DNA of 64,000 nucleotides. It comes from Deltaproteobacteria bacterium. Lineage in GTDB: Bacteria; Desulfobacterota; Desulfuromonadia; Desulfuromonadales; BM103. How positions within the stretch are numbered: position 1 is the stretch's first letter; each line of letters opens with the position of its first letter. The stretch spans positions 1 to 64,000 of the forward strand of contig JAGXHL010000093.1 in the NCBI GenBank assembly GCA_024636215.1, written 5' to 3'. Positions 28,645 through 38,617 of the stretch are shown here, in pieces. The notes below the pieces were generated by a model. The model was not told the origin of the DNA and did no database searches. It worked only from the letters and a program-made list of their open reading frames with translations. The position numbers were made by a program, and so were the translations under genes.

Positions 28645-28677
28645 GTTATTTATCTATAGCGTCTGAGGAGCCATTCA

Positions 28678-30138
28678 ATGGAAAACCTGGTGCAAATCGC
28701 CATGCAGAACGTCAATATGGCGGCCATCTTACCGTCACTGGTACTGTCCTGCTTCGGCATGGGACTACTGCTGATTAACGTATTCCTGCCTCGTGGCACT
28801 ACGCGGCATGCCGTCTGGATCAGCGTTATCGGCCTCGTGGTAACCGGATTCTTCGTCTTTAGCGGTTGGGGAAACCCGCAATACGGCTTCAATGATGCTG
28901 TAGCGATGGACAATTATGCTGCGTTTTTCAGCATGATCTTCCTCTTTGCCGCAGGTCTGACGATTCTTATGTCTGACGATTACCTGACGCGTGAAGGTTA
29001 TCCGGTCAGCGAGTATTACCCGCTGATATTGTTTGCCACTGCAGGCGCCATGTGGATGGCTTCAGGCACCGATATGATGACGATCTTCCTCGGTCTGGAG
29101 GTCATGTCGATTGCCTTGTATGTGTTGGCAGGCTTTTTCCGAGGCCAGGTGCGTTCCAACGAGGCAGGTCTCAAGTATTTCCTGCTGGGCGCCTTCTCCA
29201 CCGGTTTTTTGTTGTACGGTGTGGCTCTGATCTACGGTGTCACAGGCAGCACCAAGCTTACTGAAATTGGCATTTACCTCAATGCACACGGGTCACTGCT
29301 GGACAACCCGATGACACTGGCTGGCCTGGTTCTGCTCTCCACAGGTTTTCTCTTCAAGATTGCTGCTGTGCCCTTCCACATGTGGACGCCAGACGTTTAT
29401 GAAGGCGCTCCGACCCCGATCACCGCGTTCATGAGTGCTGGCCCCAAGGCCGCCGCTTTCGCTGCTTTCCTGCGGATCATGGAATATTGCTTCTTCAGCC
29501 TCAAGCCTGAGTGGACCGCTATGCTCTGGGTTCTCGCGGTACTGACCATGATCGTCGGTAACGTGATTGCGATCAGCCAGACCAACATCAAGCGTATGCT
29601 CGCATACTCTTCGATTGCTCATGCCGGTTATGCCCTGGTCGGTCTGGTTGCCGCCAATGAAATAGGCTACTCGGGTGTTCTCTTCTACATGCTTGCTTAC
29701 ACCTTCATGAACATCGGTGCTTTCGCTGTTCTGGTTCTGGCCGGCAAGAAGGGTGAAGAGAATCTGACCTTGCAAGGATTTTCTGGCTTCGGTCTCAAGC
29801 GGCCCTTTTTGGGCATCGCCATGACAGTGTTTCTCTTCTCTCTGATGGGTTTGCCGCCAACCGCTGGTTTCGCTGGTAAATTCTACATCTTTGCCGGGGC
29901 TGTGAAAGCCGGTTACATCTGGCTGGCGGTTATCGGTGTGTTGAATTCTGCCGTATCGCTTTATTACTACCTGCGCATCATGGTTTATATGTACTTCCGT
30001 GATGCAGAGGAAGATTATGCCTGGGTTTCCATGCCGGCCGCGGCAGTGATTTCCATCGTGATCGCTTTGATCGGGGTTTTCTATCTCGGCATTATTCCTG
30101 GTGATGTCATGGAGCTGGCCAAAATGGCCATTTTCTAA
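28678..30138 (+). CDS. nuoN: NADH-quinone oxidoreductase subunit N
   Basis: Third antiporter-like subunit (486 aa). EVMSIALYVLAGFFRG carries the conserved Glu, KIAAVPFHMWTPDVYEGAPT the pump helix, and KRMLAYSSIAHAGYALVG the lysine helix. It ends the nuoABCDEFGHIJKLMN series and is followed by a strong terminator. Confidence 0.96.
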   Translation: MENLVQIAMQNVNMAAILPSLVLSCFGMGLLLINVFLPRGTTRHAVWISVIGLVVTGFFVFSGWGNPQYGFNDAVAMDNYAAFFSMIFLFAAGLTILMSDDYLTREGYPVSEYYPLILFATAGAMWMASGTDMMTIFLGLEVMSIALYVLAGFFRGQVRSNEAGLKYFLLGAFSTGFLLYGVALIYGVTGSTKLTEIGIYLNAHGSLLDNPMTLAGLVLLSTGFLFKIAAVPFHMWTPDVYEGAPTPITAFMSAGPKAAAFAAFLRIMEYCFFSLKPEWTAMLWVLAVLTMIVGNVIAISQTNIKRMLAYSSIAHAGYALVGLVAANEIGYSGVLFYMLAYTFMNIGAFAVLVLAGKKGEENLTLQGFSGFGLKRPFLGIAMTVFLFSLMGLPPTAGFAGKFYIFAGAVKAGYIWLAVIGVLNSAVSLYYYLRIMVYMYFRDAEEDYAWVSMPAAAVISIVIALIGVFYLGIIPGDVMELAKMAIF

Positions 30139-30152
30139 AAGCTGCTTATCTT

Positions 30153-30192
30153 AATAAAAAAGCCCCGGCCAACAGGTCGGGGCTTTTTTATT
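30153..30192. terminator. Terminator after nuoN
   Basis: AATAAAAAAGCCCCG (30153-30167) pairs with CGGGGCTTTTTTATT (30178-30192) with a loop of about 10 bases and a T6 tract. It starts 14 bp past the nuoN stop and closes the nuo transcript. Confidence 0.9.
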
Positions 30193-30218
30193 AAATGCCG
30201 TCAATCGATGTAAAATCG

Positions 30219-30247
30219 TTGGCTATCCAGGCAGGGGAAAGTATTAT
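30219..30247 (+). promoter_or_regulatory. Promoter of the mqn cluster
   Basis: TTGGCT (30219-30224) and TATTAT (30242-30247) with 17-bp spacing lie about 42 bp before mqnL and just after the nuo terminator. Confidence 0.55.
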
Positions 30248-30288
30248 CAAAGAGGAAGTTTTCTGAATAATAACCTGCTGGAAAGTTT

Positions 30289-31590
30289 ATGTACTTTTTT
30301 GACCTACAGGAACTTATTGAGCACCAGGAACAGACAGGCGGTCTGCAAAGGATAACGGCTCCTGTCGACCCTTACCTGGAAATTGCGGCGATTGTTAACA
30401 GGGCCTGCAAGAAAAAGTCTGCCAATAAAGCCCTGTTTTTTGAGAAGGTCAAAGGCTCAGAACTTCCCCTGGTTGCAAATGTCTTTGGTTCGATGTCTCG
30501 AACCGCTGCCGCTCTGGGGGTTGAACAGGTTGACAGTCTGGCCGAGAAACTGAAACGTGATCTTGCCGGCAGTGAAAAACTGGAGTCAGGGCAAGCTCTT
30601 GCTGACCTGGTCCACAAAGAAATCGGGGCAAAACAGTCAAGCGTCACATGCGCACTTGCCAGTGTGCCTTGTCGACAAGGCCTGCACGATCTTCCGCTTT
30701 TGCATTCATGGCCCAAAGATGCTGGCCCATACATAACCCTGGGTCAGGTCCTCACCCAGGACCCCGCGAGCAAGGCTACCAATTGCGGCCTCTATCGTTT
30801 GCAGATAACTGGACAAGAGTCGGCACTGATCAGATTCCATCCGGGCTCCGGAGGGGGTAAACATATGCAGGCCTGGCACAATCAAGGTTCTGCAATGCCA
30901 GTCACGATTGTTTTAGGCGGGCCCCCGGCCCTGACCTGGTGTGCAGGGTTGTCCTTGCCGGAAGGGATCAGAGAAACCGACTTCATCAGTTACTTAACGG
31001 GCCATTCGATTCCTCTGGCAAACTGCAGACACTCTGAATTGCTGGCCCCGGCAACGGCGGAGATTATTATTGAAGGGCAGGTTTTGCCCGGAGTGCTGGA
31101 AAATGAGGGGCCTTTCGGCAATCATACCGGCTACTATTCCGAGGTGGCTCCTGCCCCTGTTGTGCAGGTCAAAAGCGTGTACAGGAGAGAAGCCGCTGTC
31201 TATCCATGTACAGTGGTTGGCCCACCGCCCATGGAAAATATCTATCTGGCCCAGGCCAACGAAAGGATCCTGCTTGCCCTGTTGCAACATGATTTACCCT
31301 GGGTTGTAGATATTCACATGCCGCTGGAAGGCATTTACCATCGTGCTGCCTTTGTCGCGATCGACGAGTCCGGTGAGACAACGACGGAAATTCATCAAAA
31401 ACTGCGGCAATCAAGATTGCTGAACAATTCACGGTTGATCATTCTGATGGATAAAGAGTGTCGTCTGCATGATTACAGTGATGTTTACTGGCGCGTTATC
31501 AATGCAGAATGCTGGGAGCGCAAGGGTGGGTGCGAAGGGCCGATGATTGACGCCAGGAGATCAACGAAAAAAAATCGGCTGATAACGTGA
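30289..31590 (+). CDS. mqnL: UbiD-family decarboxylase of menaquinone synthesis
   Basis: UbiD-type enzymes use prenylated FMN to decarboxylate aromatic acids. In futalosine-pathway organisms the homologue MqnL acts after prenylation of 1,4-dihydroxy-6-naphthoate. The 433-aa protein has the UbiD fold signatures SRTAAALGV, RFHPGSGGGKHMQAWHNQG (prFMN and metal region) and ENEGPFGNHTGYY with the catalytic Glu/Asp-type cluster. The role is supported by mqnP, ubiX, mqnE and mqnC directly downstream, with ubiX supplying the cofactor. A general UbiD activity cannot be excluded from sequence alone. Confidence 0.85.
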   Translation: MYFFDLQELIEHQEQTGGLQRITAPVDPYLEIAAIVNRACKKKSANKALFFEKVKGSELPLVANVFGSMSRTAAALGVEQVDSLAEKLKRDLAGSEKLESGQALADLVHKEIGAKQSSVTCALASVPCRQGLHDLPLLHSWPKDAGPYITLGQVLTQDPASKATNCGLYRLQITGQESALIRFHPGSGGGKHMQAWHNQGSAMPVTIVLGGPPALTWCAGLSLPEGIRETDFISYLTGHSIPLANCRHSELLAPATAEIIIEGQVLPGVLENEGPFGNHTGYYSEVAPAPVVQVKSVYRREAAVYPCTVVGPPPMENIYLAQANERILLALLQHDLPWVVDIHMPLEGIYHRAAFVAIDESGETTTEIHQKLRQSRLLNNSRLIILMDKECRLHDYSDVYWRVINAECWERKGGCEGPMIDARRSTKKNRLIT

Positions 31591-31683
31591 GACAGCCTGC
31601 TGGCCATATCAGACCCGAACAGGTTATGATTCTTTAAATCGGAACAATTTATACCGTCAACATGGAAAAGGGCCTCCTGATTG

Positions 31684-32508
31684 ATGAAAGTGATTTCCTT
31701 TAACGTCAATAGTGTCCGGACTCGATTACACCAACTGGCTGCTGTTATAGAAAAGCATCAACCGGAGATCATCGCTCTGCAGGAAACCAAAGTGCAGGAT
31801 GCGGATTTCCCTGAGGCCGAGATAGCCAGGCTCGGCTATCATGCCGTCTGGTTCGGCCAGAAGACCCATTATGGGGTGGCGATCCTGAGTAAACGGCTAC
31901 CCGACAAGGTCCAATATGGTTTCCTCTCCGATCACGAAGATGCCCAGAAAAGGCTCATTGCGGCAAGCTACACTCTTGAGTGCGGACAAAGTTTTCGCAT
32001 TATAAACGGCTATTTCCCACAAGGCGAAAGCCGGGAGCATCAGATAAAGTTTCCTGCGAAAGCAAAGTTTTATGAAGACTTGTTCGCGCACCTGTCCGAA
32101 CATGAAAATGCCGAAGAATTGTTGCTGGTGGTTGGCGATGTCAACGTTGCCAACGAAGACCTCGACGTTGGCATCGGTGCTGACAACGCCAAACGCTGGC
32201 TGCGGACCGGTAAATGCAGTTTCCTGCCCGAGGAGCGTGACTGGTTAAGACGGTTGATCAGCTGGGGTCTGGTCGATTGCTTCCGGCAATGCCACCCGCA
32301 GACAGACGATCAATTCAGCTGGTTCGATTATCGCAGCCGAGGCTTTGAAGCCTCCCCGCAACGGGGCCTGCGTATAGACCTGATTCTGGCCAGCGCACCT
32401 CTTTCGGCACGTTGCGTTGCTGCCGGTATCGATTATGATATCCGGGCTATGCAAAAACCTTCCGATCACGCACCGATCTGGGCGGAGTTTGAGCTTGGCG
32501 GATGCTGA
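31684..32508 (+). CDS. xthA: Exodeoxyribonuclease III (AP endonuclease)
   Basis: A Mg-dependent DNA repair nuclease that cuts at abasic sites and removes 3' blocks. The 274-aa sequence begins [18 protein letters not shown], with the metal Glu in LQETKVQD, the catalytic [13 protein letters not shown] loop, and C-terminal [10 protein letters not shown]. It lies between mqnL and mqnP in the same direction; the placement looks incidental. The ATG at 31684 follows a TTG at 31681 that could also serve. Confidence 0.95.
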   Translation: MKVISFNVNSVRTRLHQLAAVIEKHQPEIIALQETKVQDADFPEAEIARLGYHAVWFGQKTHYGVAILSKRLPDKVQYGFLSDHEDAQKRLIAASYTLECGQSFRIINGYFPQGESREHQIKFPAKAKFYEDLFAHLSEHENAEELLLVVGDVNVANEDLDVGIGADNAKRWLRTGKCSFLPEERDWLRRLISWGLVDCFRQCHPQTDDQFSWFDYRSRGFEASPQRGLRIDLILASAPLSARCVAAGIDYDIRAMQKPSDHAPIWAEFELGGC

Positions 32509-32592
32509 ATTCTTATTTTAAGTGCACTCAGATGTCTTGGATGGTCCGCTATGCTTGAACCTGTTGGCAGGGCAAGGTAAAGTAACAGCCTT

Positions 32593-33477
32593 ATGGACAC
32601 GTCATTAACAAACACAGCCTGGGCCAAGTTGACGACGCTGCTGGAGATGATCAAGTTCTCACACACCGTTTTCGCCTTCCCTTTCGCACTCATGGGCGTG
32701 GTTCTGGCATCCCTGGCAAACGGCACAGCTCCAAGCTTTGGTCAGATCTTCTGGGTTTGCGTTGCCATGGTAGGGGCACGTACGGCAGCCATGGGACTGA
32801 ATCGCATCATCGATGCAGACATCGATGCGGAGAACCCGCGGACCGCCGAAAGACATCTGCCCGCAGGCAGGGTCTCGGCAGCTGAAGCTTGGCTGATGGT
32901 GTTTGCAGCTTTTGGCCTGCTTCTGGTGGCGGCCTGGATGCTCAATCCGCTTTGTCTAAAGTTGTCACCAATCGCCATCTTTTTCCTGGTTTTCTACAGC
33001 TACTGCAAACGTTTTACCTCGATGGCCCATATCGTTTTGGGCATCTGTCTTGCCGCTGCACCGGTCGGGGCCTGGATTGCCCTGCGCGGAGATATCGGTT
33101 GGCCGGTCATGGTGCTCGGCCTCGCGGTCCTCTTCTGGGTTGCCGGCTTCGATATTTTTTACGCCCTGCAGGACTATGAGTTTGACCGCGAAAAGGGACT
33201 GTTTTCCATGCCGTCACGGTTTGGCGTCGAACGTTCCCTGCAAATCACCCGTCTCTTTCATATCGTCATGATTCTGCTGTTACTGCTGCTGACCCTCAGC
33301 CAGGGGCTTGGGTTGATTTATTTGGTCGGCGTGCTGGTGGTTGCCGGCTTACTGATTTATGAGCATCTGTTGGTTAAACCCGACGACCTGTCACGACTGG
33401 ATGCCGCCTTCTTCAATATGAACGGTTACATCAGCGTGACGATCTTCCTGTTCACTCTTGCCGATGCTCTGGTGTAG
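32593..33477 (+). CDS. mqnP: UbiA-family prenyltransferase (menaquinone pathway)
   Basis: A membrane enzyme that attaches the polyprenyl tail to the naphthoate ring. The 294 aa have about eight helices and both Asp-rich motifs: NRIIDADID (about 74-82) and DYEFDREKGLFSMPSRFG (about 195-212). Neighbours mqnL and ubiX point to the futalosine pathway rather than ubiquinone. It ends 4 bp before ubiX, implying tight co-transcription. Confidence 0.88.
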   Translation: MDTSLTNTAWAKLTTLLEMIKFSHTVFAFPFALMGVVLASLANGTAPSFGQIFWVCVAMVGARTAAMGLNRIIDADIDAENPRTAERHLPAGRVSAAEAWLMVFAAFGLLLVAAWMLNPLCLKLSPIAIFFLVFYSYCKRFTSMAHIVLGICLAAAPVGAWIALRGDIGWPVMVLGLAVLFWVAGFDIFYALQDYEFDREKGLFSMPSRFGVERSLQITRLFHIVMILLLLLLTLSQGLGLIYLVGVLVVAGLLIYEHLLVKPDDLSRLDAAFFNMNGYISVTIFLFTLADALV

Positions 33478-33481
33478 CGCC

Positions 33482-34105
33482 ATGACTGCAAAAAACTCTC
33501 AGATCCGCCACTTCATCGTCGCTATAACCGGTGCCTCAGGGTCTGTCTATGGCTTGAGGCTGATCAGGGAAATCCTGAGCTCCGGGGAGAGGGTCAGCCT
33601 CATGTTGACCTCTGCTGGACGTCAGGTCATGAATCATGAGACGGGGCTCGAGTGGTCTGCAGAGATTAAAGAGCAGCGCCAGCAGGTTCAGGAGCATTTC
33701 GCCAGTATCGCAGTCGATTGCCTGGCGATCGATGATTTCTGGGCCGGTGCCGCGAGCGGTTCGGCCGCAGTGGACGCGATGATTGTCGTGCCCTGTTCCA
33801 TGGGAACCCTTGGCAGAATCTCTGCCGGTTTGAGTGGTAACCTGCTGGAACGAGCGGCAGACGTCATGCTCAAGGAACGCAGACCCCTGTTGCTGGTGCC
33901 CCGGGAAACACCGGTCAACAGTATTCATCTGGAAAACATGCTGCGGCTCTCTCAGGCAGGGGCTATTATCCTGCCGGCCATGCCGGGTTTTTATCACGCT
34001 CCGGAAACGATGGAGGATCTTGTTGCTTTTGTTGCCGGCAAAATTCTCGACCAACTCGATATTGAGCACTCACTTTTTACCCGCTGGGGAGAGGATGGTG
34101 ATTGA
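33482..34105 (+). CDS. ubiX: Flavin prenyltransferase (prFMN synthase)
   Basis: UbiX/MqnM makes prenylated FMN from FMN and dimethylallyl phosphate for UbiD-type decarboxylases. The 207-aa protein has the Rossmann-like start FIVAITGASGSVYGLRLI, VVPCSMGTLGRISAGLSGNL and LVPRETPVNSIHLENMLRLS, all family hallmarks. The ATG at 33482 is chosen over an overlapping start inside mqnP. It gives MqnL its cofactor. Confidence 0.93.
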   Translation: MTAKNSQIRHFIVAITGASGSVYGLRLIREILSSGERVSLMLTSAGRQVMNHETGLEWSAEIKEQRQQVQEHFASIAVDCLAIDDFWAGAASGSAAVDAMIVVPCSMGTLGRISAGLSGNLLERAADVMLKERRPLLLVPRETPVNSIHLENMLRLSQAGAIILPAMPGFYHAPETMEDLVAFVAGKILDQLDIEHSLFTRWGEDGD

Positions 34106-34159
34106 CTGCAAGGGTGGTCTTGTTTTTAAGCTTGCGGACTTCGCGATCCAGCGCCGAAC

Positions 34160-35242
34160 ATGATGAACCTGATAAAAAATATCCGTGCAAAAATTGCAAC
34201 CGGGGCCAGAATCTCCGACGACGAGGCCCTGGCTCTGTTTGCCAGTGACGATCTGCTTGCCGTCGGTGAATTGGCGGCGTATGCGAATCATCGCTTGAAT
34301 GGCGACAAGGTTTATTTTAACGTTAATCGGCATATTAATTACACCAACATCTGTGTGAACCGTTGTACTTTTTGTGCGTTCAGCCGCGAGAATGAAGAGG
34401 ATGAGGGTGGCTATACTCTGGCACTGAACGAGATCCTCAAACGAGCGGCTGAGGCGAAGGACGCAGGCGCCACCGAGATCCACATGGTGGGCGGACTGCA
34501 TCCCGACCTGCCGTTCGATTTTTATCTGGAGATCATGGCTGCGATCAAGGCCGACAGCCCCGGGTTGCACATCAAGGCGTTTACTGCGGTTGAGATCGAT
34601 TATTTCGCCAAACTCACAGAACAGTCGCCACGACAGGTGATCGAAGAGTTGAAAGCTGCCGGCCTTGATTCGATGCCGGGTGGCGGTGCCGAAATCTTTG
34701 CCCCTGAAGTCAGGCAAAAGATTTGTCCCGAAAAGATCAGTGGTGAGCGCTGGCTGGAGGTCACTGAGCAGGTTCACCGGGCGGGTCTGAGGACGAACGC
34801 CACCATGCTCTTCGGCCATGTTGAGAACTATGCCGATCGTGTTGATCACCTCGCAAAATTGCGCCAGCTGCAAGACCGGACCGGCGGCTTTCAGGCCTTT
34901 ATTCCTCTGGCTTTTCAACCTGATAACACCCGGGTGCCGGGGGCCAGGGGAGTCGGTGGCGTTGATGCCCTCAAGACTCTGGCCATCAGCCGGCTTTATC
35001 TTGATAATTTTCAGCACATCAAGGCCTACTGGGTGATGCTGGGATTGAAGGTTTCGCAAGTCGCCCTGGCCTTTGGCGTTAATGACATTGACGGCACGGT
35101 GGTTGAAGAGCAGATCGGCCATGATGCCGGAGCCGATTCTCCCCAGCGCCTGAGCAAGGAGCAGCTCGTCGGTCTGATTCGCAAAGCCGGCAAGCAGCCG
35201 GTGGAGCGCAACACCCTCTATGATGAGATCAAAATCTATTAG
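34160..35242 (+). CDS. mqnE: Aminofutalosine synthase (radical SAM)
   Basis: MqnE joins the product of MqnA to S-adenosylmethionine to form aminofutalosine, releasing CO2. Its radical SAM motif is CVNRCTFC (about residues 64-71), with VNRHINYTNIC before it and GGLHPDLPFDFY after. The protein has 360 aa, and QAFIPLAFQPDNT and the GVNDIDGTVVEE end separate it from MqnC. Start codons ATG 34160 or 34163 are both possible, with only a weak ribosome site. Confidence 0.93.
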   Translation: MMNLIKNIRAKIATGARISDDEALALFASDDLLAVGELAAYANHRLNGDKVYFNVNRHINYTNICVNRCTFCAFSRENEEDEGGYTLALNEILKRAAEAKDAGATEIHMVGGLHPDLPFDFYLEIMAAIKADSPGLHIKAFTAVEIDYFAKLTEQSPRQVIEELKAAGLDSMPGGGAEIFAPEVRQKICPEKISGERWLEVTEQVHRAGLRTNATMLFGHVENYADRVDHLAKLRQLQDRTGGFQAFIPLAFQPDNTRVPGARGVGGVDALKTLAISRLYLDNFQHIKAYWVMLGLKVSQVALAFGVNDIDGTVVEEQIGHDAGADSPQRLSKEQLVGLIRKAGKQPVERNTLYDEIKIY

Positions 35243-35316
35243 CCGCTCGACGGGCCTGCCGGGATTGTATTAACCCTTGTCCTGGCTCGAGGCCTTAGCC
35301 TTATGCATGGTTGATA

Positions 35317-36381
35317 ATGATAACTGCAATTGAAAAGAAGCTTGGGGCCGGTCAGCCTCTGCAACGGGATGAAGCGCTATACCTGCTCTCCGAGGTTGAT
35401 TTGCTGTCTTTAGGTCAATTGGCTGATGGCGTCCGTCGGCGAATGCATCCGCAGGGCTGCGTCTCCTTTGTGGTTGATCGCAACGTCAACTACACCAACG
35501 TTTGCACCACCAAGTGTAAATTCTGCGCCTTTTATCGTGACGCGATGCATCCCGACGCCTACGTGCTCAGCTACACCCAGATTTTCGCCAAGGTGCAGGA
35601 ACTGGTTAATCACGGGGGGACGCAGTTACTCATGCAGGGCGGCTTGCATCCTGATCTGAAGATCGACTGGTTCGAGGATCTCTTCTCCCAGCTGAGACGT
35701 CGTTTCCCGTCCGTGCAAATCCATTCGCTCTCGCCTGCCGAGATTGTGCATATCGCCCGGTTGTCGGGATTGCCCATGACTGAGTGCCTCGCGCGGTTGC
35801 ATGCTGCAGGGCTGCAATCCTTGCCTGGTGGGGGTGCCGAGATCCTGGTTGATGAGATCCGACAGGAAATTTCACCGAGCAAAATTGGCTGGCAGGACTG
35901 GGCTGGCGTGATGCGAGAAGCTCATAAGCTCGGCATGTCAACGACGGCGACCATGATGTTCGGTGTGCGCGAACAAGCGCAAGACATCGTCGAGCATTTA
36001 TTCCGCATCCGTGAACTGCAGGCAGAACAGGGTGGTTTTACAGCTTTCATCCCCTGGAGCTACCAGCCCGGCAACACTGAACTCGGTGGAGAACAGGCGA
36101 GTGGAGTCGAATACTTGAAAGTTCTGGCTTTGGCACGGGTAGTCCTCGACAATGTTCAGAATCTGCAGGCCAGCTGGGTGACCCAGGGTGCGCGCATGGC
36201 CCAGATTGCTCTTTTCTTTGGTGCCAATGACCTGGGCGGAACCATGCTGGAAGAAAATGTTGTTGCGGCAGCCGGCGTTGATTTTCGTATGAGCCGGGAA
36301 GAGATTATTGATCTGTCGAGAAGTGCCGGGTTTACGCCTGTGCGACGAACGACAGGTTATGATGTTTTGGAAACCTATTAA
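35317..36381 (+). CDS. mqnC: Cyclic dehypoxanthinylfutalosine synthase (radical SAM)
   Basis: MqnC cyclises dehypoxanthine futalosine. The radical SAM motif CTTKCKFC lies at about residues 63-70, preceded by VVDRNVNYTNVC; the family segment GGLHPDLKIDWF, the Gly-rich SLPGGGAEIL and the FGANDLGGTMLEENV end are all present (354 aa). A TTG at 35311 could also start it. It is paralogous to the neighbouring mqnE, and the two lie in tandem 75 bp apart. Confidence 0.93.
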   Translation: MITAIEKKLGAGQPLQRDEALYLLSEVDLLSLGQLADGVRRRMHPQGCVSFVVDRNVNYTNVCTTKCKFCAFYRDAMHPDAYVLSYTQIFAKVQELVNHGGTQLLMQGGLHPDLKIDWFEDLFSQLRRRFPSVQIHSLSPAEIVHIARLSGLPMTECLARLHAAGLQSLPGGGAEILVDEIRQEISPSKIGWQDWAGVMREAHKLGMSTTATMMFGVREQAQDIVEHLFRIRELQAEQGGFTAFIPWSYQPGNTELGGEQASGVEYLKVLALARVVLDNVQNLQASWVTQGARMAQIALFFGANDLGGTMLEENVVAAAGVDFRMSREEIIDLSRSAGFTPVRRTTGYDVLETY

Positions 36382-36408
36382 TCTCAAGCAAGCCTTTTGA
36401 GGTGCTAA

Positions 36409-37452
36409 ATGTCTTATCTCCGTAAAGAAATTGCCGCGATGGCCGGTTACGTGCCCGGTTTTCAACCGCCCGACGACCACCATTGGATTAAACTGAACAC
36501 CAATGAAAATCCCTACCCGCCATCACCACGAGTGATTCAGGCGATACAGTCGGCAACCGGTGATGATTTACGTAAATATCCCGACGCTCCAAGTCGTGCT
36601 GGCCGCGAGGCGGCAGCGGAGCTCTACGGCTATCCGGTTGATTGGGTGATTATGGCCAATGGCTCGGATGAACTGCTCAACAACCTGATCCGGGCATGTG
36701 TCGGTGAGGGTGAGGAGGTCGCCTACCTGCACCCCTCTTATTCGTATTACGCAACCCTGGCCGCGATCCAGGGGGCCAGGATCAAAACCTTTCCCCTGCT
36801 GGAAAATGGTGAAATCAAGGATTTTCCTGAGCGCTACACCGGCCAGCTGCTTTTTCTGACCAACCCCAACGCGCCTTTTGGCCTGCGCTGGACAACTGAA
36901 GAGGTCGCTGCTCTGGCCGATCGTTGCCAAGGCTTGCTGGTTGTCGATGAAGCCTACGCAGATTTTGCCGAAGGCCATTGTCTTGAGCTGGTTCGGCAGA
37001 AACCGAATGTGGTGGTCACGCGAACCTTGTCCAAGAGTTACTCTCTGGCCGGTATGCGTCTCGGTCTTGCGATCGCCCGGCCGGACATCATTGCTGCGCT
37101 GGACAAGATCCGTGATCACTACAATCTTGACCGCCTGGCCCAGACAGCTGTTGTTGCCGCACTGCTCGATCAGGATTATTTCCAAAGCAGTGTCGAGAAG
37201 ATCTGCGCCACCCGGGAATGGTTCAGTGAAGAAAGCAAAAAGCTGGGTTATCAGGTGATCCCCTCGAGCGCTAACTACCTCTTTGTCACGCCTGCCGAGC
37301 GCGACGCGAAACGGGTGTATGACGCACTCTTCGCGCGTAAAATTCTGGTCCGATATTTCAGCGATCCGGTCCTGTCCCATGGCCTGCGCATCTCCATCGG
37401 CAGCCGCGAGGAGATGGAAACGACACTGCAGGCATTGCGAGAGATAGCTTGA
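36409..37452 (+). CDS. hisC: Histidinol-phosphate aminotransferase
   Basis: A PLP aminotransferase converting imidazole acetol phosphate to histidinol phosphate. The 347-aa protein shows [14 protein letters not shown] near the start, the YLHPSYSYY stretch, VVDEAYADF with the PLP Asp, and [15 protein letters not shown] with the PLP Lys at about residue 210. It is isolated from other his genes, 27 bp after mqnC, and so may be co-transcribed with the mqn genes. Its close relatives can also handle aromatic substrates, so tyrosine/phenylalanine activity is conceivable. Confidence 0.9.
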   Translation: MSYLRKEIAAMAGYVPGFQPPDDHHWIKLNTNENPYPPSPRVIQAIQSATGDDLRKYPDAPSRAGREAAAELYGYPVDWVIMANGSDELLNNLIRACVGEGEEVAYLHPSYSYYATLAAIQGARIKTFPLLENGEIKDFPERYTGQLLFLTNPNAPFGLRWTTEEVAALADRCQGLLVVDEAYADFAEGHCLELVRQKPNVVVTRTLSKSYSLAGMRLGLAIARPDIIAALDKIRDHYNLDRLAQTAVVAALLDQDYFQSSVEKICATREWFSEESKKLGYQVIPSSANYLFVTPAERDAKRVYDALFARKILVRYFSDPVLSHGLRISIGSREEMETTLQALREIA

Positions 37453-37536
37453 AGGTCGGTGGCGAGTGGCAGGTGGCACGACAAAAACCGGGTTACGCTG
37501 CAAGGCTTTTTTATCAGGAGTGAAGAAAAGTTAGTG

Positions 37537-38610
37537 ATGGCACTTCCTTTCGCAGCCGCTGAAATCTCTCTTCGTCTGCTCTCCTGGTACGCCACGGAAG
37601 GGCGTACTTTGCCGTGGCGTGAAAACCGCGATCCCTACCGGATCTGGCTCTCCGAAATCATGTTGCAACAGACCACGGTTACGGCGGTCATCCCCTACTA
37701 CCAACGCTTTCTGCAACGCTTCCCGACCATTGAAAGCCTTGCTGACGCTTCCCTGGATGAAGTCATCAGCTTATGGGCCGGACTGGGTTATTATTCACGT
37801 GCCCGTAATCTTCATCGGGCAGCGCAGCAGATTGTAGCGGCACCAGGACCCTTTCCTGATACCCTCGAAGGCTTGCTTGCATTGCCTGGCATCGGCCGAT
37901 CAACCGCCGGCGCGATCCTCTCCATTGCCTTTGATAAGCCTGCTGCCATCCTCGATGGCAATGTTCGTCGCGTGCTGGTACGTCTGTTTGCCTGGCAAGA
38001 AGATCCACGCAGTCGCCGTGCCGAAAAGCAACTGTGGCAATGGGCTGAAGCGCTGGTTTCTGATGAGCACCCGCACGATTATGCGCAGGCGATTATGGAC
38101 CTTGGTGCCACGGTCTGTGTGCCGCGAGCTCCGCTTTGCGCAAGCTGCCCTCTGCGAGAGTTTTGCCAGGCTTTTAAGCAAGGCTGTGCGACACGGCTGC
38201 CTGTCGTGCGCAAACAGACAAAACTTGCCCTTCGCCAGCAGGTTGCTCTGTTGCTAAACCGCTCCGGCAATTACTTGCTCAGACAGCGCCCGACCGAAGG
38301 CTTCCTTGGCGGGCTCTGGGAGTTTCCAGTGGTTGAGGTGAGCCCTGAGCAGGACCATCGTCAGGCCGCCGAACGCTTGCTCGCCGATCTGGGCCTGGTC
38401 GGCGAGCTCTGTGAAGCAGATGTCGTTCGCCATGCCTACAGCCACTTCAAACTGGAGCTGACAATCTTCACCGCTGAGATTGAGACGCAAACGGCCATTG
38501 CCGAGGCTGATAACTATGTCTGGTGCAGTGAAGATGACTTGAAAGTTCTGCCGTTGCACGGTGCCCACAAAAAAGCCTATAGCAAAGAGCTGCCATTCGA
38601 GCCGGCTTGA
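37537..38610 (+). CDS. mutY: A/G-specific adenine DNA glycosylase
   Basis: It removes adenine mispaired with 8-oxoguanine. The 357-aa protein has the catalytic Glu in LSEIMLQQTTV, the helix-hairpin-helix LLALPGIGRSTAGAIL with the catalytic Asp in ILDGNVRRVL, and the [4Fe-4S] ligands C-x6-C-x2-C-x5-C in CVPRAPLCASCPLREFC. A C-terminal NUDIX-like domain follows that recognises the oxidised base. The ATG at 37537 is preferred; upstream codons to 37459 have no family match. Confidence 0.94.
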   Translation: MALPFAAAEISLRLLSWYATEGRTLPWRENRDPYRIWLSEIMLQQTTVTAVIPYYQRFLQRFPTIESLADASLDEVISLWAGLGYYSRARNLHRAAQQIVAAPGPFPDTLEGLLALPGIGRSTAGAILSIAFDKPAAILDGNVRRVLVRLFAWQEDPRSRRAEKQLWQWAEALVSDEHPHDYAQAIMDLGATVCVPRAPLCASCPLREFCQAFKQGCATRLPVVRKQTKLALRQQVALLLNRSGNYLLRQRPTEGFLGGLWEFPVVEVSPEQDHRQAAERLLADLGLVGELCEADVVRHAYSHFKLELTIFTAEIETQTAIAEADNYVWCSEDDLKVLPLHGAHKKAYSKELPFEPA

Positions 38611-38617
38611 TTAGTCT

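Noticed and set aside
31590..31602. GACAGCCTGCTGG, similar to the palindromic element tip
   Set aside because: Only 12-13 bases match and no further element sequence follows; chance is likely.
37459..37536. 26 extra codons at the mutY start
   Set aside because: No resemblance to MutY; they come from the hisC-mutY spacer.
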